This document shows positions 54,285 to 64,000 of a stretch of DNA of 64,000 nt, one piece after another (within the stretch, counting starts at the first letter, position 1; each line of letters starts with the position of its first letter). This DNA is from Hemibagrus wyckioides. Lineage: Eukaryota > Chordata > Actinopteri > Siluriformes > Bagridae. The stretch is taken from contig NC_080723.1 in the NCBI RefSeq assembly GCF_019097595.1, positions 9,886,011-9,950,010 on the forward strand, in the 5' to 3' direction. The position numbers and the translations under genes were made by a program. Under the pieces are notes generated by a model, which was not told the DNA's origin, ran no database searches, and worked only from the letters and a program-made list of their open reading frames with translations.

Positions 54285-55860
54285 AGACCTAGAAAGAGGG
54301 CGGAGCATATCATCTGACTCTCCCACACCGGGATCGGCCGTTTTTAATCCAGTCATGACATCTTGTCATTAGCTTCTGTGTTTCAACTCGATTTTGAATT
54401 TATTTGTATTATTCCTGCTCTCTGGTTGGTTCTTTTCTTCTTTCCCGATCGTCTCTTGCGTCTATTATGTATGCGATTCGCTTTGAAATTGTCCTTTGTC
54501 TCTGGTCTTTTAGGTTATGAAAGAAGACGTAGATCAGAGCTAGCGGAGTCGAGGGGGTGTCCCGGCACTAGCGGTAAATAAACGGTGACAAAAACTGAGT
54601 TTCTGTAGCAATGAGAAGTTAGCCAGTGGATTGTGTAGATGTCCCTACCACTGAGAACTGAACTCAATCAGTATATTCTCTTTTGGACCAACACACACAC
54701 ACACACACACACTCTTTTATCCCTCCAGGCCTGAATTAAGTCTTGACAGCAGAGCCGTCTGGCATCTGGATAAGAGAAAAGAGCTGAGTGATGCAAAGAT
54801 GAAAGGCGCGAGTCGAACCACATTCCCGGGCGACTGACACACACACACACACACACACACAGGAGCTTCTTTTCGGCAGAAAGCAGAATTGTGTGACTCG
54901 TTTAAGCAGTCAGTCAGTCACAGCATAGAAAAACGAGGGCGTCCAAGAACCCAAATGAATGAACTTCAGCAGACGGCTTCATTACTGCGACATTTGCACA
55001 ATGACATCGAGCATCAGGCAATTCACGCTGCATTCGTCTCGGAGTCGGAGCTCGGAATTCCGTCTTTTTTTTTTTTTGATCTTCCGAGCTACAAAGTCCT
55101 CCAGGTTTGTCTGAAGTTTGTAACAAGCTAGCCAGCTAACTGCATACTGACATCCTTCAACACAGTGTAGTGTCGAGTCAGCGTTACAGATTTCACGTGC
55201 GGATGTGTCTGTACGTTTACTAAACTAAAGTACATTTACTAAAGTAAATCCTCGTTTCAAGGCAAGAAGAGAAGTGCTGCTTTTTTGCTTCTCGTGAGCA
55301 GCCATTTTGGATATGAAGTCACTTGGAGAACTTGTGTTTGAGGTCCAGAGCAGAGAAGAACAAGTTGGATGTTTAAGATGATGAGTTACGACGTCGCTGT
55401 CATCAAAGCAAAAAAGACAACAGGGAAAAAGGGGAAGTCTCTGTATTTATTCACACAATCATTAGAAGCAGCCCAGTTAGCTTCCAGCATGTTCTTATGA
55501 CCATCGACGTGGCACTTTACAGAGAACACGCACTTAACATAACACCATGTGAGCTGTATTTTAGCCTGCATTCTTGCAGCAGCAGCAGCAGCGTGCCCTC
55601 TGGCAGCCCTTTAAAATTCGAACTTTGTAGAAGGTTTCAGTTCTAAGGAGGGCTGAAATGAAGCAGTAACACATTTTATGTGAATGTATACGATGTTAAG
55701 GCATGTTAATGATCTCATGGTCGGTTCCCACATGCAAGAATGTGCAGAGATGAACCTCACGCTGAGGCTGACCCGGCAGAAAACAAGGAGCTTCAAGGCT
55801 GAAATCAGTTTCCAGGGGAAGTTTTCTGATAATCGTATATCAGAAGGACCATGATCTGCA
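54285..55860. other. Non-coding, nothing recognised
   Basis: CA runs at 54691-54712 and 54838-54861 and a T run near 55066. No splice-supported exon. Confidence 0.4.
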
Positions 55861-55867
55861 CCTCGCT

Positions 55868-56240
55868 CCCTCAGATCTACTAGCACTGTGTGACTGGTCC
55901 CACTATCAAGAAGCGCTAGTAGATCTGTATGTAACTATACATCAAGACTCTTTTCTGTTCTGGCACCAAGGTGGTGGAATGAAACTCCCCTCGATGTCCA
56001 AACAGCTGAGTCACTGGCAGTCTTCAAACGACAGATGAAGACCTATACCTCTTCCTGAAACACTTAGCTCTTATTTTCCCTGTTTGTTTTATGTATTTAA
56101 AAAATGTTGTGCTATATTTCACACAGTTTTAGGCCAAGTCTGTGACCTAGTGAACCACTGTTATGTATTTATTGATAGAGCGCTTTTGTACATCGCTCTG
56201 GATGAGTACGTCTGCTAAACGCCAGCAAAGGAAATTAGTT
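55868..56240 (+). mobile_element. LINE 3' end whose tail resembles the SINE tails
   Basis: Near 55955-56040 the sequence still encodes, with breaks, the end of a retrotransposon ORF of the form F-W-H-Q-G-G-G-M-K-L-P...ESLAVFKRQMKTY. A 3' UTR follows and the element ends 'atcgctctggatgagtacgtctgctaaacgcc'. That final block is close to the 3' ends of the SINEs at 38746-38929 and 58192-58370. Confidence 0.7.
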
Positions 56241-56244
56241 GAAT

Positions 56245-57875
56245 ATGCTGGAACAGTAGAAAGACAAACCAAACAAAAATACCAAACATCTCCAACACTG
56301 AAGAACACCAGATTTATCCCAAATCTCATCCTCGTGCACTATTTCAGCTAACACCACATCTGTAAAAATACACATCGGGTCAGAAATCAGAATGCTCTAA
56401 TAAGCGTGTTGTTAAAAGTGATCATTTAAACACACCAGATTCCAGACACCACCACCACACGACACCAGACACCACCACCATGTCCGCTTTTACAAGAAGA
56501 ATAAATCCTAAATCCATACTGCCGCATTACTGACTGACGGCTTTTCCCACAGAGACTCGTTAATGATTTAAACTGTTTTCTCTTTGCTCTCTGTGGAGAT
56601 TTAATGCGCAGCCCTGTGTGTTACGTCTCCCTTTGCTAACATGATGCACCGCATTAATTCGCATTAACAGACCAGGAACTTCAGCGTTAATAAACAATAA
56701 GTAATAAAAAGAAAACTCGCCTAACGTATTAACTGCTGCTTGTTTTTTTTAAATGTTAAGGAAAGTCTGCATTAATTAGCAAAATAAATAAGTAAACAAA
56801 CGACTTTCTGAATGTTGATTAGATATGTAATTGGACTAGATCTGTGCTTTCAGTCTGTTTGTTAAACATGTTGTGCTTCACTCTGGTTGTTTTGGGCTTA
56901 CTGATATAAAACCGGTTAACGTGAGCCGATGGTTTGGGTTATTAGTTTAAAATCGTGCATTGATGCAGCCGTTAGCTGCTTTGTTGCTCGTTGTGTATTC
57001 ATGCAGATATACACTGCTCGTCCATATGAACCAGGATCCAGAATGTGGACTAAAGCAAAGCCTCATTATTACAGAACGCTCGAATGTTAACTTCTTGCCA
57101 GCTCCAGAAACCGCCAGCTGGAGCGTGATGATAATTAGCGAGCCAGTATGGACCTGCTGCGATGCTGAAGATTCAGTGTGTCGTCGTATGCAACAGGTTT
57201 CTGCAGTGTAACAATTCAGGTGGTTTTCACACCGCAGACGTTTGCTGTGGTCTGAACCCGAGTGTGATCGTTCCTGTCCACCTGAAGTGTTGCTCTGGTG
57301 TCAGACTTGATTCTATCGAACCCCGGTGAGTGTGCAATCATCTTCCGTCATCATGACTCAAGATATTTTTCGAATGACGAATGAGGTCATCATCAACTAA
57401 AACACAAACGCAGGTCACTTTACTTCCTGAACGAGTGCAGAGCTGCGTTCACGTGAATCATGGCACAGTTCCAGCGAAATCAAACCCACACCTCCTCCTA
57501 CACGTAGTCTCAGGTTCGGTACTACGCTGAGCTTCCTGCTCTACATGATGTCTTTCACGTTAATGCTTTCGCATTCAGACCAAATCTGTGCTGATTCAGG
57601 CTCAACTTTATTGTGAAAGCATCCTGATTCAACTCGACTGTGGTGGATCCTGGAAACACCTTCTCTGGGTTCCTTCCCCATCCAGCTTCCAAATGAAAGA
57701 ATAATCCTAGTTAGTGCACACACACCCTAAAATTATACACACTACCTTTATACAAACATTTAGTAAAAATCACAAAATCTGGGGAGACGCTGAGCCTTGT
57801 GTAGTACACGCACCACCATCTTGGTCTTAGGTCTTGGTTTTTCAAATGTTTCTATTATTTGCACTTCTGGTAGGT
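56245..57875. other. Non-coding, nothing recognised
   Basis: No gene or family identified. Open frames here have no homology that I recognise. Confidence 0.4.
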
Positions 57876-57879
57876 GCTA

Positions 57880-57990
57880 ACCCATCCATCCATCTATCTA
57901 TGGTGCATGCTCTTGCATTTATCCATCCATCTATCCATCCATCCATCAATCCATCCATCCATCCATCCATCCATCCATCAATCCATCCAT
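57880..57990 (+). repeat. (ATCC)n microsatellite with duplicated flank
   Basis: CATC/ATCC repeats. The word 'tggtgcatgctcttgca' appears on both sides (near 57901 and 57989), so the array has partly duplicated with its flank. Confidence 0.92.
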
Positions 57991-58191
57991 GGTGCATGCT
58001 CTTGCAACATGCAAATGTAAACAAATGTCTGCGATCTACTACAAAATCAACTGGAGGAACTGGACCTTCTCACAGTCTCAGGGTTAGAAATGACCTGCAT
58101 ACATATTTTAACAGTTTACATAAGTTCACATACACCGTAAAAGAGGGTTCTGCCTCAAATAAACCTCAAATTTCACATATATAACACACGT

Positions 58192-58370
58192 TTACATCTC
58201 TGGCATTTGACAGATGTTCTTATTCAGAGCAACTTACATTTTTATCACATTTTATACACCTGAGCAACTGAGGGCCTTGCTCAGGGGCCCAGCAGTGGCA
58301 GCTTAGTGGACCTGGGATTCAAACTCAAAACCTTCCTATCAGTCCAACACCTTAACCACCAAGCTACCCT
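58192..58370 (-). repeat. tRNA-derived SINE with LINE-like 3' tail
   Basis: On the minus strand: GGGTAGCTTGGTGGTTAAGG (A-box), a B-box around GAGTTTGAATCCC, then 'gccactgctgggcccctgagcaaggccct'. The tail is 'gtaagttgctctgaataagaac'. Same family as 38746-38929, with the conserved middle better kept here. Confidence 0.82.
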
Positions 58371-58778
58371 TTCTAGTCCACAAGACACAATAATAACTGA
58401 ATTTACGCAAACAAACTGGTTCATTTACACACTCTCCAGTCTGAATACTGTCCTGCTTCAGGTGGTAGATTCATGGAAAACACAACTCTATACACAAACT
58501 GGGTGGATATCATTATCCAGATTACACCACCACCACCACCACGGATGTTTACACATTCCGTAAACTTCATTCTGTAGAGTTTTGCGAACAGAGCTCATGT
58601 TTCCTGTGCATGCTGCAAATGAGGTCTGTAGATAGAGTGCGGGGGAACGAGGCTTTTCTCAGACGGAAGCTGTTTGTTAGGAGCCACGAGCGCCAACAAG
58701 CCATTTGCAGTCTGAGCTTTCAGTTCATCAGTCAGAACAGACGAGAAAATGAAGTTATTTATACAACGTGGTAGGTAA

Positions 58779-58783
<5 letters not shown>

Positions 58784-58859
<76 letters not shown>

Positions 58860-58877
58860 AATGTGTATGACTAGATT

Positions 58878-58931
<54 letters not shown>

Positions 58932-58991
58932 ATGACTAGATTGAGAGAGAAAGAGAGAAAGAGAGAGAGAGAGAGAGTGTATGACTAGATT

Positions 58992-59031
<40 letters not shown>

Positions 59032-59040
59032 GAGAGAGTG
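58784..59040 (+). repeat. GA/GAAA array with a repeated 'tatgactagattgag' unit
   Basis: The microsatellite contains three near-identical copies of TATGACTAGATTGAGAGAGA (near 58866, 58929 and 58979) and a fourth partial one at 59042, spaced 50-63 bases apart. A minisatellite has formed from the microsatellite. Confidence 0.9.
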
Positions 59041-59044
59041 AGTT

Positions 59045-59799
59045 TGACTAGATCTCCAAAACATTATATTAAAAATACTAGACTTGGCTCGGCTCTTCCA
59101 CCCTGGCATTCTTCAGGCCCACGGCAAACGCTGTATTGTCAACTATTCAACAAAACCCATGACAGCAAAACACACACTCACAAATACACACGCATACAGA
59201 CACACACACACACACGCACGCACACACAGGCAAAAAGAAATGCACTTTCGTGGCGCTGCTTCAGCTCTCGCTAAGAATCAAGCGCACCATCGCATTCTCT
59301 GCTGCGATGATCATTCGGTGAGGATACGTAGCGCTGCACGAGCAAACTTAAGAGAGGAGGCACTCGAAAGCAGTGGATAACGAGACACTCTGCTGAGTTC
59401 AAAGCCTTTTTCGTGTGTGTGTGTGTGTGTGTGTGTGTAGTCTCCTATAACCAAGGATCTCTGTGCATCAGCAGAGCATCTGACAGATTCCAGTGATATT
59501 CGTTAGCAACCTCTCTCTCTTCTCGCTTGTCTCCCGTCTCCTGTGTGTGTGTGTGTGTGTCATAGAGAGAGATCATAAGAGCCATGATGATGAGAGGCTC
59601 AGCTCCAGATTCAGAAGACTGAGCAAACACAAAGAGCACACACACACACACACACACACACAGTTCAGCTTCAACTTATCCACCCTGTCAGTGAGTTATG
59701 AAGTTCAGCTTCTTCGGTGATGGGGTGGGTTGAGAGTTTGTTGATAAACTATATGTGTTGTGATTAATGTGACATGCCTGAGCCTCATACTGCATGTAT

Positions 59800-59840
<41 letters not shown>

Positions 59841-60845
59841 CACACACGCTCGCTCTCTCTCTTTCTCTCTCTCTCTGGACTGAAGGTGTGTTTGTGGCCT
59901 TGAGATGAACACAGAACGTGGTGCGAGACATGTATACTGGATTTGCTGCCATGGTTTCGTGCTTACTTCCTGTTGCATTGTGTGTGTGTGTGTGTGTGTG
60001 TGTTCTGCATCTCCTAGACTACCCGCTGGCCTCCATTTTTTCCTGAGAGCGCTGGATAATCAACTGATGCTTCGAAAAGGTATCTGAAGTTTGATATTCA
60101 GTACGCTGGAGGTAAACAGCGTCGATGTCGTATTGGAGTTTAAATTCTGCTTTCTTACAATCGCTGATAAACGTATAAAGCTAGTGGACGAACAACAAAA
60201 AACAGTGGCAATAAACTGCTTTACAAAATGCCTCGGATGCAAAGAGGCAACATGAACCACACATCAGATGAAGATGAACAGGAAGGAAGGGCTGCATCTT
60301 TTCCAAAAATGTGTTCAGCTAGAATGTGAGCATGGATCAAAAACACGGAACATTTAGCCAGAAAGATCGTAAAAAGAGGAACGCGACCCACTAACCAGAA
60401 TCTCGAGAGTTCAATGGTGTCCAGTGGACTTTTCTCTTGTCTTTTTGTTATTGCTAGCACCATGTTAAACTTCTGACACTGTGACCGTTTGATTTTTTGA
60501 GTCAGGATCTGCAGTACTGGATAGGTTACAGCTCTCCAAATCAGTCAGGCTTCATTCATTCATTATCCCACCTAAACATCGCATTTTTGTTACTCGGCCG
60601 AATGAAACCGTCGGCTTTCTGTGATAAACAGAATGCGGTGAACGGTTGATGTGAGCAGGACGTTTGGAATGAATCATGACGGCTTTGTCCGAGGCTGTGT
60701 GGCCGTCTTTGCGGTCAGTGTGACGGTTTCTCTGAAGATGTGTGAGCATAGAGGAGCAGTCACAGCTCGGTCAGAAGTCTAGAAATTCTTTGGCTTCAGA
60801 CAGCATCAGAGGATAATCATGCACACTCAGCGAACTGAGATGAAA
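59045..60845. other. Non-coding with many CA/TG/CT runs
   Basis: Runs at 59192-59229, 59413-59439, 59542-59560, 59637-59662, 59803-59877 and 59980-60002. No gene seen. Confidence 0.5.
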
Positions 60846-60847
60846 GA

Positions 60848-61019
60848 CACACACACACACACAAACACACACTCTCTCCTCTCTCAAACACACACACACA
60901 CTCTCTTGCTCTCAAACACACACACACACACACTCTCCCTTTCAAGCACACACACAATCTCTCTCTCTTGCTCTCAAACACACACACACACACACTCTCT
61001 CCCTTTCAAACACACACAA

Positions 61020-61053
<34 letters not shown>

Positions 61054-61078
61054 TCCCTTTCAAACACACACACACAAA

Positions 61079-61110
<32 letters not shown>

Positions 61111-61136
61111 TCTCTCCCTTTCAAACACACACACAA

Positions 61137-61187
<51 letters not shown>

Positions 61188-61207
61188 CTCCCTTTCAAAC
61201 ACACACA

Positions 61208-61261
<54 letters not shown>

Positions 61262-61346
61262 TCTCTCCCTTTCAAACACACACACAATCTCTCTCTCTCT
61301 CTCACACACACACACACTCTCTCCCTTTCAAACACACACACACAAA

Positions 61347-61380
<34 letters not shown>

Positions 61381-61438
61381 TCTCTCCCTTTCAAACACAC
61401 ACACACACACAATCTCTCTCTCTCTTTCTTACACACAC
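60848..61438 (+). repeat. Compound CA/CT satellite of about 50-75-bp units
   Basis: Roughly eleven units of the form (CT)n (CA)n CTCTCCCTTTCAAA (CA)n AAT. The core word CCCTTTCAAACACAC or a close relative (CTCTCAAACAC in the first units) recurs through the array, while the dinucleotide stretches vary in length. Long open frames through it are repeat artefacts. It is followed by (TA)n at 61477-61504. Confidence 0.92.
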
Positions 61439-61472
61439 GCTCATCTTCAAGCTGCATAAATTGCTCTACTCG

Positions 61473-61505
<33 letters not shown>

Positions 61506-61509
61506 CCCA

Positions 61510-62540
61510 TGTGAGTGTGTGTGTGTGTGTGTGTACACATCACAATAGCAGAATCCTAATCACCTAAACATTGTGTGATCATGAGAGAGGTTCTGGCTTG
61601 TTTTTACTCACACAAACTGAAGTGCACTTCTCTTCCACAGCAGGTTTCCTTTCAGCACAGCTGGGAGATCTGCAGGAAGAAGAGAAAAGCCTTAATGTAT
61701 CCACATAGCACTGAACATCCATCAAAAAAAAAAAAAAAAAAAAAAAAGAAAGCTAATACATTTTGCTTAATGCTTTTACGCGGCAAAAAAAATCCGTCTG
61801 TGTAATGATGCTGGGAAAAGCGTCTGGTTTACCACAGCGTTCATTAGAAAAGCTCTGCTTCAGGGTTCGAATCTAACACGGGACCCGGCCACGGCTTCTC
61901 CATCAGAAACGTCCTATTAGACGTATGCGCTTTTTATTGGAAAATGCGACAAAATTTGTGTCGACTGGACGAGAGGAGATGGCACACATTGGGAGGATTT
62001 TGGGAAAGCTGATATTCACATGCTGGTACAATGCGCTGGATATGCTCGTACGGTGCACGGGTACGATGCGCGGGTACGATATCCTCTCTCCAGCCCTCAC
62101 CCTCTACCCCGCCCTCTCCCACTCCCTTATCTTCCCCCTCACCCTTTCCATGCCCTCACCCTCACTGGAACCATCTGTCTGCTGCATTCCTCACATTATG
62201 AGCTCATAGAGAAAACCAAAAAGTCATGAAAATTTTTTTGGAAAAACCTCAGAAAAGTGAATCATGATGTATGGAATCTGTTGCAGTACTGACATCATGA
62301 CACTCTCAGTATAAGTGTGTGTGTGTTTTAATGGTGCTGGTAAGCAGCTAATATAAACTCTGCTCTAAACCACCAACCTAGTTATTATGACAACCTCAAA
62401 CACACACACACACACACACACCCCAAAATCTTCACTATTTTCCCAGAAATGTAACCGATCCCTGGTTCACCGAACCTGTCTCAACTGTTCCACCAAATTC
62501 TGGAAGCACAGTCATCTTAGTCTGGGACAGCCAGAATACA
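61510..62540. other. Non-coding, nothing recognised
   Basis: Contains an A-run at 61724-61747, a short 'ggtacgatgcgcgggtacgat' repeat near 62059-62080 and a CA run at 62400-62420. No gene. Confidence 0.45.
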
Positions 62541-62544
62541 GACA

Positions 62545-63584
62545 GCTGCTCTAAACCTGCTACACAGAGAGCCGCCCTAAACCTGCTACACAGAGAGCCG
62601 CCCTAAACCTGCTACACAGAGAGCCGCCCTAAACCTGCTACACAGAGAGCCGCCCTAAACCTGCTACACAGAGAGCCGCCCTAAACCTGCTACACAGAGA
62701 GCCGCCCTAAACCTGCTACACAGAGAGCCGCCCTAAACCTGCTACACAGAGAGCCGCCCTAAACCTGCTACACAGAGAGCCGCCCTAAACCTGCTATACA
62801 GAGAGCCGCCCTAAACCTGCTACACAGAGAGCCGCCCTAAACCTGCTACACAGAGAGCCGCCCTAAACCTGCTACACAGAGAGCCGCCCTAAACCTGCTA
62901 CACAGAGAGCCGCCCTAAACCTGCTACACAGAGAGCCGCCCTAAACCTGCTATACAGAGAGCCGCCCTAAACCTGCTACACAGAGAGCCGCCCTAAACCT
63001 GCTATACAGAGAGCCGCCCTAAACCTGCTATACAGAGAGCCGCCCTAAACCTGCTACACAGAGAGCCGCCCTAAACCTGCTATACAGAGAGCCGCCCTAA
63101 ACCTGCTACACAGAGAGCCGCCCTAAACCTGCTATACAGAGAGCCGCCCTAAACCTGCTATACAGAGAGCCGCCCTAAACCTGCTATACAGAGAGCCGCC
63201 CTAAACCTGCTATACAGAGAGCCGCCCTAAACCTGCTATACAGAGAGCCGCCCTAAACCTGCTATACAGAGAGCCGCCCTAAACCTGCTATACAGAGAGC
63301 CGCCCTAAACCTGCTACACAGAGAGCCGCCCTAAACCTGCTACACAGAGAGCCGCCCTAAACCTGCTATACAGAGAGCCGCCCTAAACCTGCTATACAGA
63401 GAGCCGCCCTAAACCTGCTATACAGAGAGCCGCCCTAAACCTGCTATACAGAGAGCCGCCCTAAACCTGCTATACAGAGAGCCGCCCTAAACCTGCTACA
63501 CAGAGAGCCGCCCTAAACCTGCTACACAGAGAGCCGCCCTAAACCTGCTATACAGAGAGCCGCCCTAAACCTGCCGCTAAGCCG
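62545..63584 (+). repeat. 26-bp minisatellite, 39 copies without indels
   Basis: The unit GCCGCCCTAAACCTGCTAYA followed by CAGAGA recurs at an exact 26-base step from 62571 to 63559. The only variable base is the Y (C or T). The unit contains TAA and its period is not a multiple of three, so it is not coding. Confidence 0.98.
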
Positions 63585-64000
63585 CTTTAAAAACAGCCAC
63601 AGACTGAGAGCCGCTCTAAAAATGCTATAGAGAGCGCTTTAAAAAACCTTCAGACGGAGAGCCGCTCTAAAACTATTATACAGAGAGCTGCTTTAAAAAA
63701 GCTACAGACGGAGAGCTGCTCTAAAACTATTATACAGAGAGCTGCTTTAAAAAAGCTACAAAGGGAGAGCCGCTCTAAAACTATTATACAGAGAGCTGCT
63801 TTAAAAAAGCTACAGAGGGAGAGCCGCTCTAAAACTATTATACAGAGAGCTGCTTTAAAAAAGCTACAGAGGGACAGCCGCTCTAAAACTATTATACAGA
63901 GAGCTGCTTTAAAAAAACTACAGAGGGACAGCCACTCTAAAACTATTATACAGAGAGCTGCTTTAAAAAAACTACAGAGGGACAGCCGCTCTAAAACTAT
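63585..64000 (+). repeat. 54-bp higher-order satellite related to the 26-bp array, continuing past the window
   Basis: From 63610 the units alternate between GCCGCTCTAAAACTATTATA and GCTGCTTTAAAAAAGCTACA types, giving a 54-base step at 63661, 63715, 63769, 63823, 63877, 63931 and 63985. Each half is a diverged relative of the 26-bp unit. The array reaches the last base of the window. Confidence 0.96.

Noticed and set aside
56960..57211. 83-codon frame with a hydrophobic start
   Set aside because: No splice context, no family resemblance and length within chance expectation.
60819..61514. 231-codon His/Thr/Ser/Leu frame
   Set aside because: Translation of the CA/CT compound satellite; open in overlapping frames, no domain.
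62571..63570. Telomere-like CCCTAAA words
   Set aside because: CCCTAAAC occurs once per 26-base unit as part of a longer unit, not as a tandem telomeric repeat; vertebrate telomeres are CCCTAA arrays.
62545..64000. CRISPR-like array of 26-bp repeats
   Set aside because: Units are directly contiguous with no spacers, and the genome is a vertebrate. It is a minisatellite.

Overview
The window is vertebrate nuclear DNA, almost certainly from a teleost fish. The genes are split by GT-AG introns and are closest to vertebrate PRC1, UBAP1L and PEAK1. The DNA between them is full of Tc1/mariner pieces, L2-type LINEs, tRNA-derived SINEs and CA/GA microsatellites typical of fish. The SINE types suggest an otophysan such as a catfish, but that is a guess. 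There are no prokaryotic genes, no rRNA or intact tRNA genes and no CRISPR array.

Layout. Three protein-coding genes lie in the first 36 kb, all on the minus strand. prc1 (CDS 1942-10702, 14 coding exons, 597 aa) encodes the antiparallel-microtubule bundler of the spindle midzone. Its upstream DNA carries a CCAAT/CHR module typical of G2/M genes. ubap1l (CDS 15533-20661, 5 exons, 390 aa) encodes an ESCRT-I/UBAP1-type protein with an N-terminal UMA-like segment and a C-terminal ubiquitin-binding helical domain. peak1 (CDS 26253-36039, 4 coding exons, 1798 aa) encodes a large scaffold pseudokinase. Every exon junction in the three models was checked for GT/AG and phase, and each model reads through from ATG to stop.

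The 10.9-15.5 kb gap between prc1 and ubap1l holds a dead L2-type LINE split by a second retroelement, and a Tc1 element with perfect terminal repeats. From 36.2 to 64 kb I find no convincing coding exon. This part is probably peak1 5' intron and upstream DNA. It holds a complete non-autonomous hAT element with an 8-bp target duplication, Tc1 remnants, SINEs, LINE 3' ends, long purine/pyrimidine tracts and compound satellites. At the right edge is a 39-copy 26-bp minisatellite that passes into a 54-bp array and runs off the window.

The three genes do not form a pathway. PRC1 and UBAP1L-type proteins both act around late cell division and membrane scission, but their proximity is more likely inherited synteny: all three human orthologues are on chromosome 15, though not adjacent. 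I found no undescribed multi-gene system. The best leads are a missing activation-segment stretch in the PEAK1 pseudokinase, a possible frame-shifting prc1 cassette exon, a microsatellite that forms the ubap1l intron-1 donor, and the internally coded minisatellite.
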